A DNA stretch of 33,037 nucleotides from NCBI GenBank assembly GCA_022566155.1, contig JADFJS010000003.1:1-33037 (forward strand), given 5' to 3'. A program made the translations under genes and the position numbers. The notes below the pieces were generated by a model. That model was not told where the DNA came from. It searched no databases and saw only the letters and a list, made by a program, of their open reading frames with translations. This document shows, piece by piece, positions 21,590 to 31,287 of this stretch. How positions within the stretch are numbered: the stretch's first letter is position 1; every line of letters begins with the position of its first letter. This DNA comes from Chloroflexota bacterium (GTDB lineage Bacteria > Chloroflexota > Dehalococcoidia > Lucifugimonadales > UBA3495).

Positions 21590-23620
21590 TTAGTCTTCCA
21601 GGCTATCCGCCAGTATCTCCAGCACGTCCCGCGATTGCTTCTCCCCTGCCACTCCCTTGGCCTCAATGCCCTCGGTGAGCATCTGCAAGCAGAATGGGCA
21701 GGAAACACCGACAGTGTCCGCTTGTGTTTCCAGGAAATGGCCGGTACGGACGTGGTTGATCCGCTCACCTTGGCTTTCCTCGAGCCACATGTGGCCGCCA
21801 CCGGCGCCACAGCAGAAACCGCGCTCCCGGCACCGGTCTCCCATCTCAACCAGGGTCAGACCTGGTATCGCTCTGGCGATGTCTCTTGGTTGATCGTAGA
21901 TGCCGTTGTGGCGGCCCAGGAAGCAGGAGTCATGATATGCCATCGTGATATTGACCATTTTTATGGGCTTCACCCGGCCTTCTTTGATCAGCTCGTCGAC
22001 GAACTGGCTGTAGTGAAGCACCTCGTAATTGCCGCCGAATTGTGGGTACTCGTTACGCATGGTGTTGAAGCAATGAGGGCAGATCGTGACGATCTTTTTG
22101 ACGTTGTACCGGTTGAGCGTCTCGATGTTCTGCTGGGCCAGCGTTTGGTACAGATACTCGTTGCCCATTCGCCGGGCCGGGTCGCCCGTGCATGTCTCTT
22201 CCTCTCCCAGGATGGCGAAGTCAACGCCGGCCGACTTCAAAACCTTGACCATTGACCTGGCGACTCCCTGGCTACGCTGCTCCAGAGCCCCGGTGCAGCC
22301 CACCCAGAAGAGGATCTCCGCATCGGGCTTTTCCGCCAGGGTGGGCACTCCCAACCCCTCGGCCCAGTCGGTGCGGGAATATTGAGTGCCCCGCCAGGGA
22401 TGCCCTCGCTGTTCCAAGCTGAGAAGAGCGTTCATACCCGATTCAGGTATCTTGGACTCCTCCAAGACGAGAAAACGGCGCATGTCCATGATGGTGGGCA
22501 CATGCTCCACCACCACGGGGCACTCCTCCATGCAGGCGCCGCATGACACGCAGTCCCAGATCGCTTGCTCGCTGATGGCATTGCCCAGGATAGACACCGG
22601 CTCCACGTGTTCCGGGTCCCGCGCACCCTGGTGCCCGATGGCCACCATGTGGTCTTTCAGGTTCTCCACGATGTGCATCGGCGATAGGATTTTCCCGGTA
22701 AGGTTGGCCGGGCAGACATCGGTGCACCGGCCGCAAACGGCGCAGGCGTAGCCGTCCAGAAGCTGTTTCCATGTGAAATCCTGGACCCGCCCGGCGCCGA
22801 ATTTTTCGGTGTTTTCCAGATCTATGGCCGGCAGGGCGCCCCGGGGCTCCAGGGACCGGAAGAAAGCATTCAGGGGCGAGGCAACCATGTGCATGTGCTT
22901 GGAGAAGGGGATGTAGACCGCGAAGCCCAGAATGATCGCCAGATGTGTCCACCAGAATACGGCCTGCAATGTGTTGGCCAGGCCTGTGCCCACGCCCAGG
23001 TCCGTAAACCAGCCGCCCAGCACGCCGCCAATGAGCACTTCGGACTCGGGACCTTCCCCTCCCAAGGCAACGTAGAAGGCGTGGGTGAGGATGGTCGACA
23101 CCATAAGCCCGGCGATCAATCCAACCACGATCACCGAGTCCAGGTTGCGGGTCAGGTCAAAGCTCAGCCGATGAGGTTTCACCACCCACCGGCGCACCAA
23201 CGCCCAGCCCAGCATCACCAGCAGCAACGCAGCCGTGATTTCGAGGAAGCTGCTATAGACGCGGACGCCGGTGCTGGTCAGCAGCTTCTCCGGGAAATCC
23301 CTCCAGATGGAGCCGCCAAAGATGAAGATAGCGTAGCTGAGAGAGAAGGAGAGGAACCCCCAGAAGATTATGGCATGGCCGAGGCCCGCCCAGTCCCCAT
23401 AGCGGACCCTCTGTAGCACCCGGCTCTGGCCCAAGACGATGACCAACGCGCCACCGAACCGCACCAACGGGCGGTCGAACCTGGCTACACCCTTACCCTG
23501 CATGACCAGGCGAAATACCCGTTGGTAGAATACATACCCAGAAACCGCGCTGACCAGGATCAGCGCCAGATACACCCCCACCCAGATGGGCAGTGCGCCG
23601 ATATCTCCCGGAGGAACCAT
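21590..23620 (-). CDS. Membrane-bound (Fe-S) oxidoreductase, HdrD-like / ETF:menaquinone oxidoreductase (EMO)-like
   Basis: NarI-like TM domain, two 4Fe-4S motifs (CAVCGRCTDVCPANL; CVSCGACMEECPVVVEHVP), two CCG-type cysteine-rich domains (CPHCFNTMRNEYPQFGG; CCGAGGGHMW). Confidence 0.88.
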   Translation of the reverse strand: MVPPGDIGALPIWVGVYLALILVSAVSGYVFYQRVFRLVMQGKGVARFDRPLVRFGGALVIVLGQSRVLQRVRYGDWAGLGHAIIFWGFLSFSLSYAIFIFGGSIWRDFPEKLLTSTGVRVYSSFLEITAALLLVMLGWALVRRWVVKPHRLSFDLTRNLDSVIVVGLIAGLMVSTILTHAFYVALGGEGPESEVLIGGVLGGWFTDLGVGTGLANTLQAVFWWTHLAIILGFAVYIPFSKHMHMVASPLNAFFRSLEPRGALPAIDLENTEKFGAGRVQDFTWKQLLDGYACAVCGRCTDVCPANLTGKILSPMHIVENLKDHMVAIGHQGARDPEHVEPVSILGNAISEQAIWDCVSCGACMEECPVVVEHVPTIMDMRRFLVLEESKIPESGMNALLSLEQRGHPWRGTQYSRTDWAEGLGVPTLAEKPDAEILFWVGCTGALEQRSQGVARSMVKVLKSAGVDFAILGEEETCTGDPARRMGNEYLYQTLAQQNIETLNRYNVKKIVTICPHCFNTMRNEYPQFGGNYEVLHYSQFVDELIKEGRVKPIKMVNITMAYHDSCFLGRHNGIYDQPRDIARAIPGLTLVEMGDRCRERGFCCGAGGGHMWLEESQGERINHVRTGHFLETQADTVGVSCPFCLQMLTEGIEAKGVAGEKQSRDVLEILADSLED

Positions 23621-23680
23621 GAACTTTGCTGCTCTTCCCCGGCGCCGCAACGATTCTGATCGCGGGAAGGCCGGGCCAAA

Positions 23681-23700
23681 GGCGCCGGAGTTTCGGCGCC
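23681..23700. terminator. Hairpin GGCGCCG-GAGTTT-CGGCGCC
   Basis: Perfect 7-bp stem between the LLM oxidoreductase and FeS oxidoreductase genes. Confidence 0.4.
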
Positions 23701-23830
23701 CAAGATTAGATTTAATTCTGCCCTAGTGTATCATGGGCGGCTTTGGTCCCACTACGCAGATTCGAGAACGTCCGTCTACCTGATGGTGAAGTCTGCACGT
23801 CCAGGCAGGTGCGAAGGATAGTCCCTGTGA

Positions 23831-24841
23831 TTAGTTGCCCGTCACGGCGGGTATCACGTCCCGGCCCATGATCTCGATCTGGCGCAGGGCCCGCTCCTGG
23901 TCCATACCAGGCCATTGCATTCGGAAGATGAGCAAGTTGACGCCCAGCTCAAGCTCGTACCGCCGTATCTCCCGCACCACCTGATCCGGGGAGCCCAGCA
24001 GAAACCGGTCCCTGGCCAGGTCCGGAAACGGCATGGTGAAGCTCTCCCCGCCGGGCATCGCTTTGTCCTGGCCCCAGGAGGCGTAGGCCGAATACTTTCC
24101 TTCAAGGTATGGCTGGGCCTCCAGATAGGCCGTCTCCTGGTCTTGGGCCAGGTAAAGCTCTCGCATCATGGGTAGGACCTGGGGGATTGGTTGGTCCGCC
24201 CGGTCCAACTCTGTGCGGTACAGAGCAAGTTGCTTGGCCAGGGCTGGGACTGTGGCATGGGGGTTCACCAGCCAGGGATAGCCCCACCGGGCTGCGCGGC
24301 GGATGGCCGAATCGCCGTTGGCCGCCACCCAGATGGGTGGGTAGGGCTTCTGGACAGGCCGGGTGGAAGGCTTCACCCTGGGCACATGGTAATATTTCCC
24401 ATGGTGCTCCACCTCCTCTTCAGTCCAGAGCCTTTTCATGACCTCCAGGGACTCCCGTAGCCGGCCAACGCGCTGGCCGCGCTCCGTACCGAAAGCGGTA
24501 TACTCTTCATCCCGATAGCCCAGGCCAACACCGAATACGAAGCGGCCTCCGCAGATGGAGTCCATGGTGGCCACGCTTTCGGCCAACTCCACCGGATTGT
24601 GCAGCGGGACCAGGATCACGGTGGCGGCCACTTGCATATCGCCAGACTCGGCGGCCAGCCGCGCCAGCAATGGGAAGGTTGCGCTCATCTGGTATGGCGC
24701 GGATAGGTAATGCTGGCCCGTACAGATCAGGTCGAAGCCGGCCAGGCGCGCCGCCTTCACCTGCTCCACGCTTTCTTGAATCTTTTGGGGCATCGATTCC
24801 CCCGGCAGGTATTGTGCGTTGATGAAGATTCCCAGTTTCAC
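23831..24841 (-). CDS. LLM-class flavin-dependent oxidoreductase (luciferase-like)
   Basis: MKLGIFINAQYLPGES..., GQHYLSAPYQMSATFPLLARLAAES, CGGRFVFGVGLGYRDEEYTAFG, PYPPIWVAANGDSAIRRAARWGYPWL. Confidence 0.88.
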   Translation of the reverse strand: MKLGIFINAQYLPGESMPQKIQESVEQVKAARLAGFDLICTGQHYLSAPYQMSATFPLLARLAAESGDMQVAATVILVPLHNPVELAESVATMDSICGGRFVFGVGLGYRDEEYTAFGTERGQRVGRLRESLEVMKRLWTEEEVEHHGKYYHVPRVKPSTRPVQKPYPPIWVAANGDSAIRRAARWGYPWLVNPHATVPALAKQLALYRTELDRADQPIPQVLPMMRELYLAQDQETAYLEAQPYLEGKYSAYASWGQDKAMPGGESFTMPFPDLARDRFLLGSPDQVVREIRRYELELGVNLLIFRMQWPGMDQERALRQIEIMGRDVIPAVTGN

Positions 24842-24974
24842 TACTGCTCCTTTAAAGGTTCAAATCGGGTTAAAGCTGGATCCAGGCTGTTAACCGATAT
24901 TTCGGATTAGATAGTGGGTTCCGGATCGTATTTTAGATTGCTGGCATTCGGATTGACAATCCGGAAAATATCTA

Positions 24975-25003
24975 TTGCCACCGGTGCGCGGAAAGGTTAC
25001 AAT
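24975..25003 (+). promoter_or_regulatory. Sigma70-type promoter for the FAH-family gene
   Basis: TTGCCA - 17 nt - TACAAT, 45 bp upstream of ATG 25048. Confidence 0.5.
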
Positions 25004-25047
25004 CCCTCAGTCCTGACCCCAACTACCTCCTTGAGGGATAGATTGGC

Positions 25048-25848
25048 ATGAAAATCGCGCGGTTTCGAGCCGGTAGACGGACGGCTTTTGGTGTGGTCAA
25101 GGACGATGAGATTATCGAGATCAGAGGCAGCATCTTCACCCGGTTTAGGCTCACCGACAACCGGCTTCCGCTGTCTGAAGTGACGCTGCTTCCTCCCACC
25201 GAGCCAACGGGGATATGGGGACCGGGGCCGAACTCCGCCAACCACTTGGATACCGGCGGCCAGAGCCACCCTGCTCAATCAACGAAACCACCCGGCCGCC
25301 CCGAACCATGGCGCAAGGGCAGGAACTCATTAACCGGCCATGGGGATCCAATCATCATTCCCAGGGACTCGGGGGGCGAGGTCCACTGCCAGGGTGAGGC
25401 CGTGGCCGTCATCGGCAAGAATTGCCGCCGTGTTTCCCCAGCGGATGCCCGCAGGTACATTTTGGGCTATGCCTGTGGCAACGATGTTTGCGACCGGACC
25501 TGGCAGAGGGAGGACACCACGGTGTGGCGGGCCAAGGGTTCCGATACCTTTGCCCCGGTGGGTCCCTGGATCGAGACGGATATCAACCCGCAAGAGCTTG
25601 AACTGATTCTTCGGCTCAATGGCGAGGAAGTCCAGCGAGTGAACACCCGGGATATGTTGTTCACCTTCGCCGAGATCGTTAGCTACTTGAGCCAGCAGGT
25701 GACCCTCCACCCGGGAGACCTGGTTTTTTCGGGCACCGCCGCCGTCACCAGCGCGATAAAGCCGGGCGATGTGGTGGAGGTGGAGATCCCGGGGATCGGG
25801 ATGCTGCATAATCCGGTCGCTGCCGAGTACGACGCTTCCGCGGCGTAG
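25048..25848 (+). CDS. Fumarylacetoacetate hydrolase (FAH) family protein
   Basis: GHGDPIIIPRDSGGEVHCQGEAVAVIGKNCRRVSPADARRYILGYACGNDVCDRTWQREDTTVWRAKGSDTFAPVGPWIETDI...FSGTAA. Confidence 0.87.
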   Translation: MKIARFRAGRRTAFGVVKDDEIIEIRGSIFTRFRLTDNRLPLSEVTLLPPTEPTGIWGPGPNSANHLDTGGQSHPAQSTKPPGRPEPWRKGRNSLTGHGDPIIIPRDSGGEVHCQGEAVAVIGKNCRRVSPADARRYILGYACGNDVCDRTWQREDTTVWRAKGSDTFAPVGPWIETDINPQELELILRLNGEEVQRVNTRDMLFTFAEIVSYLSQQVTLHPGDLVFSGTAAVTSAIKPGDVVEVEIPGIGMLHNPVAAEYDASAA

Positions 25849-25851
25849 GGG

Positions 25852-27114
25852 CTAGAAACGCAGCAGCTTGCGGAAAAGCTTATCGCTGCGGTGAGGACCC
25901 ACTACGGCCAGGCGTAGCTTGTCGGGATCGAACAGGCGCCGGCCAACCCGCGCGATATCCTCCGGGGTGATGGAGTCTATCTTCTGAACCACCTCCTCCG
26001 GGGTAGACACGTGGCCTTGCAATATCTCCTGCCCCCCCAGCCATCCTGCCACCGCCCTGGTGTCCTCCATCCGCAGAAGCATACGCCCTTTGGCATATTC
26101 CTTGGCTTTGTTGATCTCCTGGGCCGGTGGTTCCTCGTGGATGTTCCGGAATTCGTCTACCACTGCTTTGATCGCAGCCCTGCACTTTTTGGGCTCGACC
26201 CCGCAGTAGACGACGATAGACCCGCAGTCGCGAAAATTGGAGGAGGAGCTACCCACGTCATAGGCCAGGCTCTGCTGCTCCCGAAGGTTCTGGAATAGCC
26301 TGCTGCTCATCCCATCACCAAGGATTATATTGAGGATTGCCAGGGTGAAGCGGTCCGGGTCCTCAAGGGAGAGTCCGGGCAAGGCGATGCAAACGTGCGA
26401 TTGGTCCGTTCGCCGCTGCTCCACGCGGACCACCGGCTCCGGAGCGCCGTCGGTTGCCGGCTCCCAGTCCAGGGACGTACGAGGTTGCCATTGGCTGGTG
26501 GCTTCGCCCACCAGGTCCACTACCTGCTGGTGGGTGACGTTGCCGGCAACGGCGATCACCGTATTGGCCGGATTGTACTGCTGCTCCATATACTCCCGGA
26601 TGCTTTCCAGGGAGATCTGGCTCACCGATTCGGGTGTGCCACCCACGTCCCTACCCATCGCCTGGTCGGGCCACAATGCCTCGTCGATGAGTAAGTCCGC
26701 CCGGTAACTGGGGTGGTCGTAGGTCATGCGCAGCTCTTCCTGGATGACCTCGCGCTCCTTCTCCACCTCTACAGGGTCAAGCAGGGGATTCAGGATCATG
26801 TCCAGGAGGACGGAGAAGGCCGTCTCGAAGTTAGGCTGGGCAACTTTGCACCAGAATGAGGTCATCTCCCGGTCGGTGCTGGCGTTCATCATGCCGCCGG
26901 CCCCTTCTATGGCTTCGCTGACCTCCTGGGCGGTGGGCCAGTTTTTGGTGCCCTTGAAGGGCAGGTGCTCGATAAAGTGGGAGATGCCTGCCAGCTCGAG
27001 GCTTTCGTATCTCGAGCCAGCGCCCACGCATATCGTTATCGCCACCGACCGCGTGTGCTCCATGGTCGAGGTCAAGACACGCAGTTGGTTGTCCAGGATC
27101 GAACGTTGGTACAT
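25852..27114 (-). CDS. M16-family zinc metallopeptidase
   Basis: Inverted zinc motif HFIEH (SHFIEHLPFKGTKNWPTAQEVSEAIEGAGG) and downstream EREVIQEELRMTYDHP. Confidence 0.93.
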   Translation of the reverse strand: MYQRSILDNQLRVLTSTMEHTRSVAITICVGAGSRYESLELAGISHFIEHLPFKGTKNWPTAQEVSEAIEGAGGMMNASTDREMTSFWCKVAQPNFETAFSVLLDMILNPLLDPVEVEKEREVIQEELRMTYDHPSYRADLLIDEALWPDQAMGRDVGGTPESVSQISLESIREYMEQQYNPANTVIAVAGNVTHQQVVDLVGEATSQWQPRTSLDWEPATDGAPEPVVRVEQRRTDQSHVCIALPGLSLEDPDRFTLAILNIILGDGMSSRLFQNLREQQSLAYDVGSSSSNFRDCGSIVVYCGVEPKKCRAAIKAVVDEFRNIHEEPPAQEINKAKEYAKGRMLLRMEDTRAVAGWLGGQEILQGHVSTPEEVVQKIDSITPEDIARVGRRLFDPDKLRLAVVGPHRSDKLFRKLLRF

Positions 27115-27258
27115 ATTCAACTCAACAGCAAATTTGCTCGCCAAGAATCATGCACGTGACCGGCCAACCGCCATGTGCAAAAATACCTAGAGGGCGCGAC
27201 ACGCTCGTTAGAAGGTCAATGCGGCCGTAGGTTAAACGATCTGTCCGCCGAGAGGGAC

Positions 27259-27897
27259 CTAGGAGCCCAGCCAGCTTACGTCGCCCTGGAGGTCGGCGGG
27301 ATGGGACTTCGATGCGAAGGTCTGGTATTCCTGCCGAGCTTCACCGATGGTGGTGTCGTCGCCATGTCCGGGATAGACGGCTGTGTCGTCGGGCAGCACC
27401 AACAGCTTACCGGTAATGCTATCGATGATCTGGCGCAGGGCATCGGGACTGCCGGTCCTTCCTGGGCCGCCGGGGAAGAGGGTGTCTCCGGAAAAGAGAT
27501 GGTGGCCGGACAGGAAACAACGGGCGCCCTCGGTATGTCCCGGCGTGGCCAGAACTAGAAGCTCCCGGTTGCCGAACTTGACCACATCCCCGTCCTTCAG
27601 TTCCAGTTGCGGAGGCTTGGGCAGGGAACTGACGTCCTCGACCCCAATGCCCACAGGGGCGTCCACGCTCCCCGTGATCTCGGCAAATCCGGCCAGGTGG
27701 TCCTGGTGCCGGTGGGTGATGAGGATGCCCTTTATCTTGACGTCGCCGATGGCGTTCAATATCTTTTCCGGCTCGGCAGGGGTGTCGATGATGATACCCT
27801 CGTTGGTCTCCGGGCAGACAACTATGTAGCCGTTGTTGTTCAGGGAGCCCATGTTTATCTTGGTGATCTTGATATCACCGTCGTAGTGGAGGGGCAT
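27259..27897 (-). CDS. MBL-fold metallo-hydrolase (glyoxalase II-like)
   Basis: THRHQDHLAG, ATPGHTEGARCFLSGHHLFSGDTLFPGGPGRTG, VYPGHGDDTTIG. Confidence 0.92.
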   Translation of the reverse strand: MPLHYDGDIKITKINMGSLNNNGYIVVCPETNEGIIIDTPAEPEKILNAIGDVKIKGILITHRHQDHLAGFAEITGSVDAPVGIGVEDVSSLPKPPQLELKDGDVVKFGNRELLVLATPGHTEGARCFLSGHHLFSGDTLFPGGPGRTGSPDALRQIIDSITGKLLVLPDDTAVYPGHGDDTTIGEARQEYQTFASKSHPADLQGDVSWLGS

Positions 27898-27936
27898 AGG
27901 TATCCTCCGTGTCTTGATTAGATTGCCAGCATGATT

Positions 27937-28200
27937 CTAACAGACCGGCGAAGAGGGCACAAAAGTGAGGTTTGCGGGAATGGCCCGGGCACGGCGCCAA
28001 TTTTCCCGGCTGGGAGAGACCGGCAAAGGGGCGCCGCCCCTCTGCACTCCCTTATTTATTTCACGCTTATTCGCGGACCAGATCCTGCACATGGGCTTTG
28101 ATCCGTCATTGACTGGTGCCGATAGCCGGTCGAAGAAGGCTTGGGCCACCTGGCTTCTGCTGACATTGCTCCGGCACACGATAAAGAGCTTTAACCCTTG
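27937..28200 (-). pseudogene. Remnant of an LMW-PTP/ArsC-like phosphatase (N-terminal fragment)
   Basis: Minus-strand reading LQGLKLFIVCRSNVSRSQVAQAFFDRLSAP contains the CX5RS phosphate-binding loop. No canonical start where MKxLFVC is expected, and homology fades after about 30 residues. Confidence 0.45.
28023..28045. terminator. Strong hairpin GCAaAGGGGCG-C-CGCCCCTcTGC
   Basis: Near-perfect inverted repeat in the long intergenic region between uvrA and the MBL hydrolase gene. Confidence 0.45.
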
Positions 28201-28214
28201 CAGCCGTTGGCCGG

Positions 28215-31133
28215 TTAGTTATCCGCCGCTGCCGCTACCGGCTCTTGCATCGAGCGGCGGGCGGCCTCCAGGGCCTTGCGCAGATACTGGCTGGTGTGGG
28301 AGCGCCGGATCCGGGCGATCTGTTCCGGTGTGCCGGTGGCGACGACGTGTCCGCCCTTGTCGCCCGCGCCCGGCCCCAGGTCGATGATCCAGTCGCTATT
28401 CTTGATAATGTCCAGATTGTGCTCGATCAGCAAGACCGTGTTGCCGCTATCCACCAATCGGTGCAGCACCCGCAGCAGCGCGGCGCAGTCCTGGAAGGAG
28501 AGGCCGGTGGTTGGCTCGTCCAGCAGGTAAAGGGTCTTACCCGTGGCCCGCTTTGACAGCTCGGTGGACAGCTTGACCCGCTGGGCCTCGCCTCCCGACA
28601 GTGTGGTTGCGGGTTGCCCCAACCGGATGTAGCCCAGGCCCACGTCCCTCAGCGTTTCTAACTTGGGTTTGATCCGGGGGAAATTGAAGAAAAACTCCAG
28701 AGCCTGATCGACGGTCATGCTCAGGACATCGGCGATACTCCGGTCCCGCATGGTGACTTCCAGAGCTTCCCGGTTGTAGCGCCGGCCTTGGCAGATCTCG
28801 CAGGGAACCGTGACGTCGGGCAGGAACTGCATCTCGATCTGATTGTAGCCCTCCCCCTGGCAGGCCTCACACCGGCCGCCCTTGACGTTGAAGGAGAACC
28901 GGCCGGGCGCATAACCCCGCACCCGAGCCTCGGGCAGGCTGGCGAACAGCTCTCTGATGGGGGTGAAGGCGCCGGTGTAGGTGGCCGGGTTGGAGCGGGG
29001 GGTGCGGCCGATGGGCGACTGGTCGATATTGACCACCTTGTCGATGTTCTCCACACCCACCAGTTCATCGTGTGCGCCCGGCAGGTCTCTGCCACGGTAC
29101 ATGATCTGCGCCAGTTTCTTGTAAAGGACCTCGTAGGCCAGGGAGCTCTTTCCCGACCCCGAAACCCCGGTGATGCAGATCAGCATCCCCAAAGGCAGCT
29201 CTACGTCGATGTTCTTGAGGTTGTTCTGTCTAGCGCCCTTGATGGTCAAGGTTTTGCCGTTGCCCTTGCGGCGCTCCGCAGGCATCGGTACGATTTTTCG
29301 TCCGCTGAGGTACTGGCCGGTTATCGACTCGGGGACCTGGATCACCTCTTCCAACGTTCCGGTGGCCACCACGTAGCCGCCCTGCTCCCCGGCACCCGGA
29401 CCCATGTCCGCGATGTAATCGGCGGCCCGCATCATCGCCTCATCGTGCTCCACCACGATCACCGTGTTTCCCATGTCCTTCAGCTTGGTCAGCGTGTCGA
29501 TGAGGAGATGGTCGTCGTGGGGATGCAAGCCAACCGTCGGCTCATCGCAAACGTAGAGCACCCCGGTGAGTCCAGAGCCGATCTGGGTAGCCAAACGGAC
29601 CCGCTGGGCTTCACCACCCGACAGGGTCCTCGCCGTGCGGCCCATGGTGATGTAGTTCAGGCCTATGTTTTCCAAGAACTGCAGCCGGCCTTCAATCTCC
29701 TTGAGAATCTGATTGCCGATGGTTTTCTCGCGCGTGGAAAGGGTCTGGCGCGTGTGTTTCCCTGGCGCGTCGGGGTCGATCTCCCGCACCCATGCCAGCG
29801 CCTGGCTCACGTTCTTGTCACAAACATCCATGATCCCCAGGCGGCAGACCTTGACCGCCAGGGCTTCCGGCCGCAGGCGCTTGCCGTCGCAGGTCCGGCA
29901 GGTGCGCGCCGCCATATACCGCTCAATCTCCTGACGCGTGTGGTCGGATTCGGTCTCCCGGTGACGGCGGGACAGGTTGGGGATCACTCCCTCATAGGAG
30001 GTTTCCCAGCTATAGGTCTGGCCTCGATGGGTCTTGTGCTCTATCTTGATCTTCTTGGAATCGTTGCCATAGAGTATCAGGTCCAGATGTTCCTGGGATA
30101 GGTCTTTGACCTGGGTCTTCCCGGAGAACCCGTGGGACCGGGCCACCGAGTCCATCAGGCTCATGTACCAGCCGCTGGAGGCCCCCGAGCGGGTCCACGG
30201 CGCCACCGCCCCTTCCAGTAGGGACAGGGACTTGTTGGGGATCACCAGGTCCGGGTCCACCTCCAACTTGTATCCAAGGCCGGTACAATCGGGGCAAGCG
30301 CCGTGGGGGCTGTTGAAGCTGAAGGTGCGTGGTTCTATCTCAGACAGGCTGATTCCGCACCGCACGCAGGCAAACTGCTCCGAGAACACCAGCTGGTCCT
30401 TCTCCCCCTCACGGTCCACCTGGACCACGCCATCGCCCTCCCTCAGGGCAGCTTCCACCGACTCGGCCACTCTGGTGGTCTCCGTATCGGGGCGTATTAT
30501 CAGCCGGTCAACCACGATCTCGATGTAGTGCCACTTCTTCTTATCCAGGTTCAGGTCATCAAGCTCGTCCAGGGCATGCACCGTGCCGTTGACCCGCACC
30601 CTGACGAAGCCCGCTTTACGGGCCGCTTCGAACACCTCGCGGTGCTCGCCCTTCTTGCGCCGCACTTTGGGTGCCAGGAGCAGGATCCGGCTGCCTTCGG
30701 GCAAGGCCATGATGGCGTCGACGATCTGCTGGATCGTTTGCCTTTCAATCGGCCGGCTGCACTTGGGGCAGTGGGGATGGCCGACGCGGGCGAACAGCAG
30801 GCGCAGGTAATCGTAGACCTCGGTGACGGTGCCCACGGTGGAGCGGGGGTTGTGGGAAACCCCCTTCTGGTCGATGGAGATAGCCGGAGAAAGCCCTTCG
30901 ATATAGTCCACGTCGGGCTTGTCCATTCGGCCCAGAAACTGGCGGGCGTATGCGGACAGAGACTCGACGTAGCGGCGCTGTCCCTCGGCATAGATGGTGT
31001 CAAAGGCCAGGGAGCTCTTACCCGAACCGGACACGCCGGTGATAACAACCAGCTTGCCCCTGGGGATGGCGATGTCGATGTTCTTGAGGTTGTGCTCTCG
31101 GGCCCCTTTTACAATGATGAAATCTTGGGGCAT
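28215..31133 (-). CDS. uvrA: Excinuclease ABC subunit A
   Basis: 972 aa. GVSGSGKSSLAFDTIYAEGQRRYVESLSAYARQFLGRMDKPDVD, zinc-finger CxxC pairs, two ABC signatures LSGGEAQRV. Confidence 0.98.
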   Translation of the reverse strand: MPQDFIIVKGAREHNLKNIDIAIPRGKLVVITGVSGSGKSSLAFDTIYAEGQRRYVESLSAYARQFLGRMDKPDVDYIEGLSPAISIDQKGVSHNPRSTVGTVTEVYDYLRLLFARVGHPHCPKCSRPIERQTIQQIVDAIMALPEGSRILLLAPKVRRKKGEHREVFEAARKAGFVRVRVNGTVHALDELDDLNLDKKKWHYIEIVVDRLIIRPDTETTRVAESVEAALREGDGVVQVDREGEKDQLVFSEQFACVRCGISLSEIEPRTFSFNSPHGACPDCTGLGYKLEVDPDLVIPNKSLSLLEGAVAPWTRSGASSGWYMSLMDSVARSHGFSGKTQVKDLSQEHLDLILYGNDSKKIKIEHKTHRGQTYSWETSYEGVIPNLSRRHRETESDHTRQEIERYMAARTCRTCDGKRLRPEALAVKVCRLGIMDVCDKNVSQALAWVREIDPDAPGKHTRQTLSTREKTIGNQILKEIEGRLQFLENIGLNYITMGRTARTLSGGEAQRVRLATQIGSGLTGVLYVCDEPTVGLHPHDDHLLIDTLTKLKDMGNTVIVVEHDEAMMRAADYIADMGPGAGEQGGYVVATGTLEEVIQVPESITGQYLSGRKIVPMPAERRKGNGKTLTIKGARQNNLKNIDVELPLGMLICITGVSGSGKSSLAYEVLYKKLAQIMYRGRDLPGAHDELVGVENIDKVVNIDQSPIGRTPRSNPATYTGAFTPIRELFASLPEARVRGYAPGRFSFNVKGGRCEACQGEGYNQIEMQFLPDVTVPCEICQGRRYNREALEVTMRDRSIADVLSMTVDQALEFFFNFPRIKPKLETLRDVGLGYIRLGQPATTLSGGEAQRVKLSTELSKRATGKTLYLLDEPTTGLSFQDCAALLRVLHRLVDSGNTVLLIEHNLDIIKNSDWIIDLGPGAGDKGGHVVATGTPEQIARIRRSHTSQYLRKALEAARRSMQEPVAAAADN

Positions 31134-31225
31134 AATCTCCCACCTGAGACGCTTTGATCGATATCCATTCTAGCACCGGCGGGGGCGGCGCGGGAGCGCT
31201 CCAGCCTTGAAAGCCGCTCCAGGAA

Positions 31226-31249
31226 ACGGTTGCAGAAGCGTGCAACCGT
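31226..31249. promoter_or_regulatory. Perfect inverted-repeat operator overlapping a -35 element upstream of the antitoxin
   Basis: ACGGTTGCA-gaagcg-TGCAACCGT. TTGCAG (31230-31235) and AATAAT (31254-31259) form a possible promoter with an 18-nt spacer. Confidence 0.65.
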
Positions 31250-31287
31250 GTGAAATAATGGATTTTGCAGAGGTTGAGGAGTCTTGA

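Noticed and set aside
24855-24880. GGTTCAAATC tRNA T-loop-like motif
   Set aside because: No flanking T-stem or acceptor complementarity; no cloverleaf can be drawn.
27965-28387. 140-aa plus-strand ORF overlapping the uvrA 3' end
   Set aside because: Overlaps the conserved uvrA coding sequence, Pro/Arg-rich translation; the minus strand here has a better explanation (phosphatase remnant).
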